Below are positions 32,112 to 42,437 of a stretch of DNA of 64,000 nt, in pieces. Origin of the DNA: Ichthyophis bannanicus. Its lineage: Eukaryota > Chordata > Amphibia > Gymnophiona > Ichthyophiidae. The stretch's first letter is position 1. The number at the start of each line of letters is the position of its first letter. The position numbers and the translations under genes were made by a program. The notes below the pieces were generated by a model. That model saw nothing but the letters and a program-made list of their open reading frames with translations. It searched no databases and was not told the DNA's origin. The stretch is taken from positions 321,736,297 to 321,800,296 of the forward strand of contig CM066040.1 in NCBI GenBank assembly GCA_033557465.1, written 5' to 3'.

Positions 32112-32870
32112 CTTGGAGGCCTGAAAACAACGTTGGCCAAAAGCGTCAAGGGTTCTCGCTTCCCTACCCAGAGGGTTTGAGGAATGTGTTTTCGCGCTCA
32201 TGATCCGACGCATTGCCGATTCCACTACCATGGAATGATGCGGCAATTGTGTCTTTTGAAAGCCAGGGCACTCCAGTATCCAGTACATGGTATCGACGTC
32301 TGGTATGGGAGAGAAATAGTTAGAGGTGTCGCCCACATATGAAGCATGAGGTCGTAAAGTATCCGATGGATAGGGAGTGTAGCCGTCTCTTTTGGAGCTG
32401 TCAGGTATTGTCAGGCTCTTTTTATGATGTCACTGTTATGGATAGGCCTCTGGGGACATCGTGAATAAAGTCTTGAAAAAACATGTCCTCTGGTGGGGAC
32501 ATGCGGCATTGTGGGGACGGAGATGGGTCCTCCGGAAGAGTCAGCATGTCTTGAGTATCGGACAATTCATCATCCGATGAATCAGAATCTGAAGATTCAA
32601 AGTATCGTTAGGCAGGGTGTTCCTGCTCCGTACGAACTTGGTACCAGTCGAAGCCGGTGCCTGGAATCTGTGTGGTCGGAACCTCGGTACCGGAAATGGA
32701 TTTGAGGCCGGCATGAGCGGTAGCATGGAAAGCGGCAAAAAAGTCGATGCAGGTTGAATCAGTACCAAAGCTGGTACCGACGCCTGCAGAACAGACTGTA
32801 ATGGTTTGACTGGAATCAAGGCCCCATTTCTGGAACCAAGGCACCCCATAAACCGCCCCACATCCAAACA
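32112..32870 (-). pseudogene. DIRS gag-like region (copy 1), upstream part
   Basis: DIRS sequence resumes after the RTE at CTTGGAGGCCTGAAAACAAC, matching 40,690-40,740 of copy 2. Minus-strand reading frames are short and shifting (for example 32,336-32,010). The segment is rich in Ser/Pro/Gly codons with no domain. The 5' terminal repeat seen in copy 2 is absent; the element fades at about 32,870. Confidence 0.6.
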
Positions 32871-33402
32871 CTATCGCCATAATTACCCTACTACCATGCA
32901 AACTGCCTCCACCTTCAAGGAATACCCCCATGACTGCCCCAGCACTCTGCTAATTTTCCTTCTCCCCAAAAACCTCAACCCCAGCAACTGCCTACCACAC
33001 TGCAAACTGCCCCCATTTCTATAAAATACCACCCCCATAACTGCGTAAAAAAAATACAAAACAGAGATACACATACATACAAAACACAGGCACAAGGCAC
33101 ACACAGACAATGAAAAATACAGGCAGTTGTGAACATGCGCACACCCACATATACACACATGAGCCCTGCTTCGCATGCTTTCTCCACTTGTTCTCCAGAG
33201 TCTGACTTCTTGTGATTCCAGTTCAATTTTTCTATTTCTCTTTCCGTGTTGTGGTCCCTTGTTGTGCATTTCGTGAGAATCTGTGTTTTCTGTGTGCGAC
33301 CAAAATGCAGTATTCTATTAGCATGTTGTTTCTTTGCAGCGATCCATAGAATTCCCACTTTTTTCTGATTTCCCAGTATAGATGTACCGGCGTTTTAGGG
33401 CC
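32871..33402. other. Unassigned stretch
   Basis: C-rich on the plus strand to about 33,030, then an ACACAT-rich stretch to 33,170. No recognised coding content. Minus-strand frames here are chance. Confidence 0.3.
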
Positions 33403-33415
33403 CAATATAATATTT
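33403..33415. repeat. 13-bp target-site duplication, left
   Basis: CAATATAATATTT, identical to 35,384-35,396; it brackets the L1-like element between them. Confidence 0.85.
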
Positions 33416-33639
33416 TTTTAATTTTTATTAATTAACCTCCTCACAAAAATAAGCATATGAGGTATGCTGCAAAGTCCACAGTTCAGGGCGATCCAAATTC
33501 ACATTCCAAAGAAATAAACAAATCAGGAAATGAGGGAACGAGGATAGCTCTTCTTAACTAATACCAAGTGGATTCTAATTCATTCTTCCCCCGCAGATGG
33601 TCCTGGGGGAATAGATGACGTAAACCAGACTAGGATGTG

Positions 33640-34145
33640 CTGGTATCTTGTCCACCACTATTACTTCTGCTACTACTTACAATATCATGTGTATATAGCT
33701 GTACTAGGCATATGCAGGGCTGCACACCTACACATAAAAAGACAGTCCCTACTCCATAGAGCTTACAACCTGTAACACAGACAAATTGAACAACAGGGGA
33801 CCAGAGCATAGATAAAGGAAATGATTAAAATACACATGGATATAGGAAGGAGACTATAAGAGTGAGCGTCCAAAAGCAGCTTTGAAGAGATGAGTTTTTA
33901 GCTTGGATTTGAATAGAATCGAGATGGAGCCTGACACAACGACTTAGGTAGTCTATTCCAGGCATAAAGTGAAGCAAGTTGGAAAGAATGGAATCTGGAG
34001 TTGACAGTGGAAGAGAACAGCACAGATACAAGTGAATTGCTTGATGAGTGGAATTGCCAGGGAGGGATGTAGGGAGAGAGAAGAGGTAGTGAGGAGCTGC
34101 CGAATAAATGCATTTGTAGGATCGCAGTGAAGTGCTGAGATTCAT
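33640..34145 (-). mobile_element. L2 LINE 3' end
   Basis: 5'-truncated, minus strand. 34,145 to 33,825 reads YKCIYSAAPHYLFSLP, then LHFMPGIDYLSRCVRLHLDS and KNSSLQSCF-like text, the L2 C-terminus. The 3' UTR follows. It is the same subfamily as 17.8 and 55.3 kb. Confidence 0.75.
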
Positions 34146-35120
34146 AAAATATATATTTATGACCCAAAAACTTTAGAAAAACATTTACATAGAAAATTCA
34201 GTCAAAACTGTGCATCCAGTTGTAAAACTTTGGAACTCATAAGAAGAAACGGTTTTCTTCTCTTTTGGGTTTGCTTTGTCACATTCGGAAAAACCCAAAT
34301 TCTTAAGTCCATAAAAAGCTAATCACACTTCCAAAAGCAAAGCTTCAGAACCCATATTCTGTATGATTTCAACAAAAAAATCAGCTATCAAAGTTGTAAT
34401 AGTCTCGGCAGTCCCAGTAATATTAAGAGTGTCTAATGGAGGCAATGAATCAAAAGCAATAACAGACCAGCCTGAATAACGCTTCTTTTTCTCAAAAGGA
34501 GGCATATGTGTAGGAAAGAGCTGGGCAGACATTTTCTGGAATTTCTGAAATCTTAAAGAAGTCAAAGTATGTCCTCTGAATATTTTCCAAATTTTCTACT
34601 TCTTCTCTTAAATTCAAATGATCTCTTATTAAAGTATGTTTTTCTTCATGCCAATTCCACATCTTCTCCTCTAAGGATTCTAAACATTGTTTTTCCCAGT
34701 AGCCCTTGAAAACCGTTCACTTAGTAAAGCATCCTGAACTGATCAGATTTTTCCAACAAGGCAAGAGCCGCCTAAATATCGTCCAGGGAAACTATCTTTT
34801 CTTGGGAACCACATGAAGCACAGGCAGCACTTGAAACATCTTCTCTTTGAACAGCCCCGGTAGACAAGGAACCATGCATGCCTGCTTCCTCCGTTGTCAA
34901 CACCAGTTGCTTGAGATGGATCAGTGAACATGGGGTGTACAGGGCCTCCCATCCCCAAACTGGTTCCAGCGACAGTACTTCCATGCTGCACCAAGCACAA
35001 AGACACCTTCTCTTCCCTCTGGATAGCAGGCTGAACCAGCAGAGTAAGCACCTCTGCACTTGAAATTTGTTTCCAAACAATCCTTCTCCTTGTGGAATCC
35101 TCAAGAAATGCTACCACTCT
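34146..35120 (-). pseudogene. L1-like ORF1 remnant
   Basis: Minus-strand text with stops and frameshifts. The N-terminal frame 35,117-34,743 carries no known domain. It is followed by a helical Glu/Lys-rich part reading WNWHEEKHTLIRDHLNLREE and VENLENIQRTYFDFFKIS, resembling the coiled coil and start of the RRM of L1 ORF1 proteins. Near 34,160, GHKYIFYESQHFTAIL resembles the C-terminal domain end (compare KMYLFFEPRQLLEFL in copy 2). Identity rests on these parallels. Confidence 0.5.
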
Positions 35121-35142
35121 TGAAGCATTTCAGTCAGCACGA

Positions 35143-35275
35143 ACAATAAAAACATAGAAACATGATGGCAGATAAAGACCACACGACTTATCTAGTCTGT
35201 CCTTCCATACCAACCAACTACTGTGACAAAAGTATCCATTCGTCCCTGAGGTAAGAAACCAGCCAGTTTCGTGGG
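35143..35275 (-). mobile_element. CR1 LINE 3' UTR fragment
   Basis: Plus-strand AAAAACATAGAAACATGATG, then GGCAGATAAAGACCACACGA and TAGTCTGTCCTTCCATACC: the reverse of the CR1 end found at 58.9 kb. No coding sequence. Confidence 0.75.
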
Positions 35276-35383
35276 GTGGTGACGATGCTTTCTTTTTTCT
35301 GATTAGAGATTACAGATACAGGAGATAACAGGGACCAGTGACCACGCAACCTCCTCATGCCTGTGCCATCTTGGATCTGCCTT

Positions 35384-35396
35384 CAATATAATATTT
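35384..35396. repeat. 13-bp target-site duplication, right
   Basis: CAATATAATATTT, partner of 33,403-33,415. Confidence 0.85.
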
Positions 35397-36497
35397 ATAA
35401 TTTTGCCTTTTCATATATAGGGTTGGTGCTGTCTGTATCTAGGCAGTGCTATTATGGGATGACAGGGTTCAGTCTTGGCCCCCCTGCTCTTTAAAGTCTT
35501 CCTTGCTCCCCTACCCCTCTAGCCCCTCTTTTTCAATAGCATAGGATGTCATCTTTATATTACATGGATAATATTTTATTACTCTTTCACACTCACACTT
35601 CCTCACCTGATCTTACTGTCATCAACTCTTGCGTTTCCCAGGTGGCTTCTTGGTTACACTCCAATCACTTCAAGCTAAACCCCTCTAAGACATCCACTGT
35701 ATGGCTTACCGGTTGCTCTTCTACTCCCTCTTTGGCCCCCTCACTAGATGGTTCTTCAATCAAGCTTGTTCCTTTACTTAAGTATCTAGGTGTTATTCTG
35801 GATAGTGGGCTGTACTTTCATAACCAAATCAGTGTGGTGGTTAAGCGTTCATTCTGTACCCTCCGTCAGAATCATTCCTTCCGTTCTTTTCTGTCTGATT
35901 CTGCCATCACAACCTTGCTCCTCACTGTCATCATATCTTGATTAGACTATTGCAATGTTATCTATTCCTGTCTACCTATCAGCTGAAACGTTTACAAGCA
36001 TGCAAAATACTGCCATCCGCATTTTCCGCAATGCCTCTAAATTTGATCACATCTCCCCTCTGCTTATTAAATCTCATTGGTTGCCTGTTTCATCTCGAAT
36101 CCAGTTCAAGCACCTTTCCTTGATACACAGAACTCTGCACACTGGTATTCCTGCTGATCTATCTTCACACATTATTCCTCATGCTCCTCCATGTCTTCGC
36201 TCTATTCATGCAAACAGGTTTCATCTTTCCCCACCTTCTTGTGCATGCTATGAAGCTAGCAGACTCTCGGCTTTCTATTTTCTTGGCCCTAGTCTTTGGA
36301 ATTCATTCCCCCCCTGATATTCATCTTGAGCTTTCTCCAAATTTAAATCTCTCCTTAAAACCCATCTTTTCCAGCTTGCCTTTGATTCACCATGTCGACC
36401 TTAGATTCTCTGCCTCACCTCCCTCCTCACCATCTCTTCTTTCCTCACTGTGACTTTGTTCTCTTAATTTCCTCACCTTTCCTATCTTTTACTGGTG

Positions 36498-36510
36498 TTC
36501 CTTTCCTTTT
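36498..36510. repeat. 13-bp target-site duplication, left
   Basis: TTCCTTTCCTTTT; the partner at 38,071-38,083 is TTCTTTTCCTTTT (12 of 13). Low complexity lowers its weight, but the host L2 text is continuous across it. Confidence 0.65.
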
Positions 36511-38070
36511 TTTAAAATTTATAATTTTAAATATAATACATCCAGGAATAACCATGAATGATCAAGAAAATGGTTCAAAGCAAAAAATCATAAAAGAGAT
36601 TAACAATAGCAGATTAATAACATCTAAATCATACATTAGACTCCAAAAAGAAAGGAATTAAAGGAGGCCACAGGAAATACAAACCTTCAAAGGGAACATA
36701 TAAACCCTTTACATATAAAACACAATACCATCAATAATGAAGCGAGACTTAAACATCAGAGCCGGACGGGGTGAAGATGTAAAAACTGTGACTTCCCTTG
36801 CTACCAAAAATTCCAGCAATTGTCGAGGCTCAAAAAACAAATACATCTTTTCTGTATAAGAAACATGACATCTTGCAGGAAACTTCAACACAAATGTCCC
36901 GCCCAGGAACCCTCTTCTCCTAAGATGGGTGTCCCTAGCTAAGGCTGGGAAAATATGAACATAAGAGCCCAAAAACATCTTGCTAAAACTTCTAAAATAT
37001 GCTCTAAGAATTAAAGACTTATCCAACTCTCAGTCAGTTACCAAGAGAGTAGAGTGAGCCATAATCACTTCCAGAGAGCTGTCAAGGAAGCCAGTCAAAT
37101 CTCCAGATCTAGGAGAGCTCTCTGGGGCGACACCCCAGCTACTAGGCATGACAGACAGGTACAGGCCCCAAGTCAAGGGGGGGGGGACATATCTTCTGGG
37201 AAGATCTTTAGAATCTCCCCAAAGTACTTGTGCACCATCTCCTGAGGTGACTAAATGGGAGACCTTGGGAAACTGAGTAAATCCTAACTTGATTCTCAAG
37301 GTATTCAATCTTTCAAGCAGTCACTTCCCTGTTCTTCAGCTGGGCAACCTGAAGCTCCGCAGCTGACCAAGTTCTTCTTCAAGTCATGCCTGCTTCTCTT
37401 CTTGGTCCTTCAAGGCTCCAGAGACCACAGTGGAATCATTCCTAGGAAGATAAAGTTCTGAACTCATATTCGCAGCCAATGTTTGCAAGGAAGCATTCAC
37501 AGAAGCCACCACGTCCCATAGTGACCTTAGAGGGCTTCACCAAACTCTGAGCACCTGGAGCAGACACGGTTCCCAAAGTCACCCCCAGCAATTCCTCACA
37601 TCCAGCAGATGATCCAGCAGCATCTCAACTTCCAGGGGTCTCTCCGAAGTCCCATGACAACACAGCTGGCGAGCCCTCTTTACTCCCCTGCGATGGCATG
37701 CTAGTAAGCAAGCCAGAGGGGTGCACAATGCCAGCTGAGAAGATATTTCTGGGATGCGGTGGGGGGGCCCACTGTTCAGGGGAAAGCAAACCCCCTAATG
37801 TATTCAGGTCCATAGGAGAAAATTCCTGTGGGTCCGCTGTAGACACTGCTCTTGCACCGGCAATGGAAATGGCACAAGCGGCCAAATTTCTTTGTCCAGG
37901 CACAGTGGTAGTGGTCTCACCCGAGGGTGGATGAGTCTGTTTCTGCTTCCTATGCCCCATAGAATGATGGGAGCCTGCACACCAGACAACTGAGCTCAGA
38001 TGCAGGGGTATTCTATGCCGGCACACCACTCCACTACCATCTTGTCTCCTCACCGTTGATGCTCTAATCA
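36511..38070 (-). mobile_element. L1-like retrotransposon carrying ORF1 only, copy 2
   Basis: A 1.56-kb minus-strand insertion in an L2. The 5' end (near 38,065) includes GAGGAGACAAGATGGTAG, again L1-like. The 3' end at 36,511-36,540 is A-rich on the minus strand. It contains an ORF1 remnant and a 3' UTR (36,700-36,540) but no endonuclease or RT. Unlike copy 1 it is not interrupted, so the lack of ORF2 is direct rather than through later deletion of visible flanks. Confidence 0.65.
36709..37960 (-). pseudogene. L1-like ORF1 remnant with C-terminal domain
   Basis: From high to low: a basic N-terminus MGHRKQKQTHPPSGETTT near 37,960, a low-complexity part, a helical region in broken frames (37,480-37,290), then NTLRIKLGFTQFPKVSH, like the RRM start of L1 ORF1. 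GDLTGFLDSSLEVIMAHSTL follows, a stop at 37,029-37,027, then ELDKSLILRAYFRSFSKMFL, GSYVHIFPALARDTHLRRRG, TFVLKFPARCHVSYTEKMYL and FFEPRQLLEFL. The last 105-codon block is the C-terminal RNA-binding domain by resemblance. It is inactivated by stops and frameshifts. Confidence 0.6.
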
Positions 38071-38159
38071 TTCTTTTCCTTTTAATTTGATTTTATTGTT
38101 TATTGTACACAGCTCTGATGTCTGAAGAGTGGTATAAAAAGTTTTAATAAACCATAAAT

Positions 38160-38388
38160 CACACATATTTGACTCATAAAAAAATCAAATAAAGCACGAC
38201 CAATTAAAAAAAGAAATTGTAGGAAACAGTGTAAAAACTGGGACATTACCAAGACATAATTATTGTCACCCTTATAAACAATGCAAATCAGTATGAACAG
38301 AAGATCCACATTCCCACTGCAGTAAAGTTAGACTCACCTATGATCAACTGTCAGTACTAACAAGACTTGAATCAACCAACGAATGATG
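38160..38388. other. Unassigned spacer
   Basis: AT-rich, no recognised content. Confidence 0.25.
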
Positions 38389-38690
38389 GGCGGCATTTTC
38401 AAAGGCATTTACACAGGTAACTGCCCATGTTACCCGTGTAAATGCCTTATCCAAGATTTTCCAAAGGCACCTACATGGGTTTTTCCTCACCTACCTTTCA
38501 GAGCAGGGGCTAAGTGGGAAGCAATGAAAATCACTGCTACCTGCTTAGCCTCGGCGGTTGCCGGCACATCCAGCCAAACCGGATTTTCACTTCCATCATC
38601 GAGGAAGTGAATATCCGGGTTAAAGAGGTCAGCGGGCAGGCCATGCGCTGACGTGGGGCATAGCCTGGCCAACTGAAAATCAGGCCCAAT
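38389..38690 (-). mobile_element. MITE, GGGC-GATTTTCA family, shortened copy
   Basis: Reverse-orientation relative of 16.9 and 23.5 kb: begins GGGCGGCATTTTCAAAGGC and ends TGAAAATCAGGCCC. About 170 bp shorter than the other copies through internal deletion. Flanks GAT / AAT do not form a clear duplication. Confidence 0.65.
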
Positions 38691-38761
38691 GACTCTAATG
38701 TTCAAAATGGACACATTCATTCTCTGATCCATTTTCATAATGGTGAAGACAAGAGAGCTGC

Positions 38762-39237
38762 TTGAGACCATCAGAAAAAACCATTATCACCAAACATCAA
38801 ACTTCAAAGAGGTACAAGACAATCTCCAAAGACCTTTGGATTCCTGTGTCTATAGTTCACAATGTTATTAAAAAGTTTTCTGCTCATGGGACTGTCAAGA
38901 ACCTCCAAGGATATGGTGGAAAGAGGAAAATTAATCCAAGAAGTCTTCAAAGATTAGTGCGAACTGTTGGAAAAACACCACATACAACATCCAAAGAGCT
39001 TAAGACTGACCTGGAGCAATACAGAGTGGTGGTTTCAAACCGCATCATATGCCACACATTAAACAAAGAAAGACTTCATGAGTGAAGACCAAAGAGGACC
39101 CCCACTGCTCAAAGACAGATATAAAAAGGCATGCCTGATCTTTGCCCAAAACCACCTTGAGAAACCAAAATTCTTCTGGGAAAATGTTCTGTGGACAGAT
39201 GAAACCAAACCTGAGCTCTTTGGCAATGCAGATTTTC
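38762..39237 (+). pseudogene. Tc1-type transposase, N-terminal and mid part
   Basis: The frame 38,762-39,085 holds the helix-turn-helix and linker. The next frame (39,078 onward) holds FFWENVLWTDETKPELFG with the WTDE catalytic signature. Frames overlap by a few bases at the frameshift. Similar to the scrap at 1.2 kb (AISKDLGILVSTVCSVIK against TISKDLWIPVSIVHNVIK). Confidence 0.8.
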
Positions 39238-39239
39238 CC

Positions 39240-39425
39240 CAGAACATGGGATATAGGCCAATTTATCTTGAACCCTTTGCTCAAGGTTTGGTGCCTGTAA
39301 CCAGGCCATCCTATGAGCCCCAATGCAGACTGATGAAGCTCTGCTTGTTGATTCAAAGGCATCAAAAGAGACCGTGGTGAGAAAATTGGACTTTGTTTGA
39401 TGAGTATTTGAAAAGCACCCCTCTG
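39240..39425 (-). pseudogene. DIRS gag-like fragment (copy 2)
   Basis: Minus-strand text reads KSNFLTTVSFDAFESTSRAS, then SVCIGAHRMAWLQAPNLEQR and VQDKLAYIPCSGENLHC, aligned with 28,800-28,950 of copy 1 (ATFDCFECISRTLSICISAL, VQDKLGNIPCTNENLFG). Confidence 0.8.
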
Positions 39426-39682
39426 CTCTGTAGCTCCAAACACATGGCCATTGTGTGTATGAGAGAAGGATCATGGGTTCAAGACCAGCCTGTGGATCAA
39501 GAATGGTTTCTGATTTGTTTACACTATCTCAAATTCAAGATTATGAGTATGTCTACATATGTTGCATTGCATGCAAAAAAGTCCCAAGGATAGCATGAAT
39601 TCCCCTAAATATAATTTCAGTTTGGTGCCATCCAGTCGCATGGATATGCTCTGTGCTAACCTCATGAAGGTGCTCAAGAAGA

Positions 39683-39940
39683 AGTGGCCTAGTTATTAGG
39701 CAAATTACCTCAGGCCAGAGAGCCAGGGGCTCAATTCCTGCTCAGGGACTGCAATCTTCGGCTGGAGAGACTAGGGTCTTTAGTTAAGTGGCTTTGGGCA
39801 AGCCACTTAACCCTCTGTTGCCTCCGGTACACATACAGATTGAGAGCCCTTCAGAGACAAGGGAACGTATCCAGTACCTGCTTATAAACTGCCTAGAATG
39901 TGTTTGCAGACAGACAGTATATAAATGCCTTAACCACCTA
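39683..39940 (+). mobile_element. CORE/MIR-type SINE
   Basis: Head GAAGTGGCCTAGTTATTAGG, B-box-like GGGGCTCAATTCCTGCTC, core CTTTGGGCAAGCCACTTAAC, tail ATAAACTGCCTAGAATGTG and AGTATATAAATGCC. More diverged than the 11.5-kb copy. Confidence 0.7.
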
Positions 39941-39949
39941 CTCCTGAGT

Positions 39950-40600
39950 CACTGGTGAGGCCTCACTTGGAATACTGTGTTCAGTTTTGGAGACCGTATC
40001 TTGCAAAGGATGCAAAAAGACTGGAAACAGTTCAGAGGAAGGCGACCAAAATGATTTGGAGCCTGCGTCAGAAGCCTTATGAGAAGAGACTTGAAGACCT
40101 AAATATGTATACCTTGGAGGAAAGGAGGCACAGGGGAGATATGATTCAGACCTTTAAATACTTAAAGGGAAATAATGAACAAACAAACCTCTTCCAAAGA
40201 CGGGGAAGCTGTAAAACGAGAGGGCATAACATGAAGCTGCAAGGGGGTAAACTGAAAGGTAACCTTAGGAAATACTTCACTGAAAGGGTGGTGGATGCTT
40301 GGAATGCCCTCCCGATGGAAGTGGTGGGGGCAAGTACAGTGACAGAATTCAAAATGGCATGGGACAGACACAGTGGATCCCTTTACAGCATCAGGATAAA
40401 ATCAAAATAAACTTAACTATCTAATTTCTCAACAAATAGGGGTGTCCTACATGCAGCGGTGGGTTCACCCCTAAACAAAGACATGGGAGGGGTGGCCTGC
40501 ACAGAGCGGCAGGTGCACCTACTCTTGCCATCTTACTGGGCAGACTAGATGGACCATAATGGTCTTTATCTGCTGTCATTTATTATGTTACTATGTTATC
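39950..40600 (+). mobile_element. CR1 LINE 3' portion, third subfamily
   Basis: An uninterrupted 151-codon frame (39,955-40,410) begins [20 protein letters not shown] at its truncated 5' end and reads LNMYTLEERRHRGDMIQTFK, then KLKGNLRKYFTERVVDAWNA, LPMEVVGASTVTEFKMAWDR. The 3' UTR contains GGGCAGACTAGATGGACC and ends TATGTTACTATGTTAT. It differs from the other two CR1 subfamilies and matches the 3' UTR scraps at 3.6 and 53.4 kb. Confidence 0.88.
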
Positions 40601-42150
40601 ATCAGGAAGGAGAGGAGTGAAAGTTTCAAGATCTCTGGTAACATCCTTCAGAAATATGTCTATGTATAGCATGTAAGAGTTTATTCTGGAGGCTAACATG
40701 CATGCCTGGAAGCATTTTCGCCCAAAGGGATTGAATGTCCTGGAATCTCTACAAGGTGGTGTCGATGAATGATCCTCAGAGCTCTTAATTTGGTGCATTG
40801 CCGATTCCATCACCATTGAGTAATGTGGGAGCTGAGGTTTTTGAAAGCCTGGGCACTGTGGTACTCAGTACATAATATCAAGTTGCTTACTGACAGTTGG
40901 AACCATGAGCGGGCCCTCCCACATGCGGAGCATTAGATCCTGCAGGCTACAATGCACCGGTAATGTAGCGACCTCTGTGGGCATTGGAGGGTATTGAAGT
41001 ATCTGCAACTCCTCTGCCCTCGGTTCTTTCTCTGAGGTTACTGTAATGGTGAGCGCTGCTGCCATATCCCAGATGAATTCCTAAAAGGATATATCCTCTG
41101 AAGGGGACCGACGCCGTTCTTGAGAGGGCGAAGGGACCGAAGGGATGTCTGGAAGGTCTCGTGCATTGAATGAGTCCCCATCAGATTCGGAAGAACTAGA
41201 ATCTGAGTTTGGTAAGATATCAAAGTATTGGCGATCCTTGGTTCAACCTCGATGCTTCTTTGATGTTGAAGGTCGATGCCGATACTGATACTTGGAGGTA
41301 TCAGAACTGAGTGTCTATTGGACACCGGGGGTATAGATCGGTTCCAATGAGGGTAGCGGCAATGCCATCTTGAGGGCCGGCATCAGCCCTGGTAGACTTG
41401 GCTGAAGGCCCGATACTGAAGCCTGCACTCCCGAAGTCTCAATGTTATCGATACCAAGACTGTTAGGAATGCTGCCAAACTCCTCTCAAGGGCCAGCATG
41501 CACTGGTCCAGGGAGATTGCCGACATCTAAGTGGAGTCACCTACGAGGCTGTGTGCCACCGTCCCAGAACATGGCACTGGTAGCTCTCCAGAGGTCAAAT
41601 CCTCGGGAGTGTACCAGAGTCCCATTTGTGCTTTGGAGGAGAGATCCTCCTGCCAAGACTGTTTGGCTGGCCAGTCTGCATCGGAAGCATCTCTAGGGGA
41701 GTCTCGATGCATATGCTCTCTGGTCTTGGTATTGATGCTGATGCCGAGGATTTGGGCGCAGCCAGAGCTTGTGACTTACTCTTGCATTTGGACTTAGAAG
41801 AAACCTGATATCCTTGAGAGGAAGCCAATGCCCTCAATGAAGTTGAGCCCACTGAAACTCAGTCCGAGGTGAACAACAATCCTAATTTGTTGGCTCGGTT
41901 CTTGAGGCCTCGTTTTGTCATTTACTGCCACAAAAGACAAGAGTTGGGCTGATGGTCAGGGCCCAAACATTTTAAACACCAGTCATGTTTATCAGTGACT
42001 GAAATTAGTACCTGTGCACCTAGTACATTTCTTAAAACCAGTGACTGGTTTGTCCATGCCTTCAAAAAGAAACGTTGAGTTGAAGAGAAGGCTATGGAGG
42101 CCCTGAAGGCTACTCTTGCGTTGAAAACCAGGAAGAAAATAAAAATAAAG
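40601..42150 (-). pseudogene. DIRS gag-like region (copy 2), upstream part
   Basis: Minus-strand frames (41,852-41,595; 42,317-41,922) are Ser/Pro/Lys-rich (SSQGYQVSSKSKCKSKSQAL), ending with CLLWQ-type text near 41,940. A DKHDWCLKCLGPDHQPNSCL segment has a C-x2-C-x4-H-x4-C spacing, like a retroviral-type zinc knuckle. Frameshifts make it inactive. Confidence 0.6.
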
Positions 42151-42189
42151 AAAAAAGAATATTCCATCGGGACTGGTGTCGGATTTAAC

Positions 42190-42437
42190 GTTACCAGTGT
42201 TGACGGGAAGGCAGAAAGTTTTCTGTGGTGATAGGAATGGTCCATCCTGCTGGCTCTGCAGAAAATGAAAAACTGAGGAGAGGAGTTGGGAAGGTGGGAA
42301 AGCAGGCATGCAGACACAGTAGAATGCTCTCAAAAGCTTTCCAATTGGATGCCGGGGAGTGTTCCCGCGCGGGCTCCATCGGTGCCGAAATCACCATATG
42401 TGAAGATTGCATTCCTGCTTGTTACTGGAGATACATC
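42190..42437 (-). repeat. DIRS 5' terminal repeat (copy 2)
   Basis: Contains TCACCATATGTGAAGATTG and TTCCTGCTTGTTACTGGAGA on the plus strand. This is the inverted counterpart of 24,281-24,330 and 61,492-61,540, confirming inverted termini for this subfamily. Confidence 0.75.

Larger units (their letters stand above)
24265..32870 (-). mobile_element. DIRS retrotransposon, subfamily A, copy 1
   Basis: A minus-strand DIRS-type element. Reading from high to low coordinates: gag-like region (32,870-32,112 and 29,068 to about 28,500), RT (28,300-27,645), RNase H (26,860-26,579 and 26,327-26,160), a methyltransferase-like region (26,160-25,690), tyrosine recombinase (25,660-24,800) and terminal repeats (24,640-24,265). 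It is interrupted by CR1 at 26,328-26,578, CR1 at about 27,015-27,640 and an RTE at 29,070-32,111. Reading frames are broken throughout. No flanking target duplication is expected for a DIRS, and none was seen. Confidence 0.85.
33416..35383 (-). mobile_element. L1-like retrotransposon carrying ORF1 only, copy 1
   Basis: A minus-strand insertion bracketed by an exact 13-bp duplication. The 5' end reads AAGGCAGATCCAAGATGGCA, like an L1 5' end. The 3' end (33,416-33,440) is A-rich on the minus strand. Between them lie a remnant ORF1 (35,117 to about 34,150) and a short 3' UTR. No RT or endonuclease of its own is present. Two later insertions sit inside: a CR1 end (35,143-35,275) and an L2 end (33,640-34,145). 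Removing them leaves about 1.33 kb, an ORF1-only unit resembling mammalian HAL1 half-LINEs. Assignment to L1/Tx1 is moderate. Confidence 0.65.
35440..38160 (+). mobile_element. L2 LINE, split by an L1-like insertion
   Basis: Plus-strand L2 C-terminal half. 35,546-35,941 begins around the YADD position (CHLYYMDNILLLF-like), then SWLHSNHFKLNPSKTSTVWL and KYLGVILDSGLYFHNQISVV. After a frameshift at 35,940 comes FDHISPLLIKSHWLPVSSRI and GPSLWNSFPP. The L2 breaks at 36,497 and resumes at 38,084 with its 3' UTR, ending TGGTATAAAAAGTTTTAATA near 38,150. Confidence 0.8.
39238..42437 (-). mobile_element. DIRS retrotransposon, subfamily A, copy 2 (gag end only)
   Basis: A minus-strand DIRS limited to its 5' terminal repeat and gag-like region. 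The terminal repeat occupies 42,437-42,190 (on the minus strand CTCCAGTAACAAGCAGGAAT, then CAATCTTCACATATGG), matching 24,281-24,320. The gag-like region runs 42,150-40,601, and its last portion is 39,425-39,238. It is interrupted by a SINE (39,683-39,940) and a CR1 (39,950-40,600). It lacks RT, RNase H and recombinase, so it is 3'-truncated, and it sits inside a Tc1 transposon. Confidence 0.8.
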
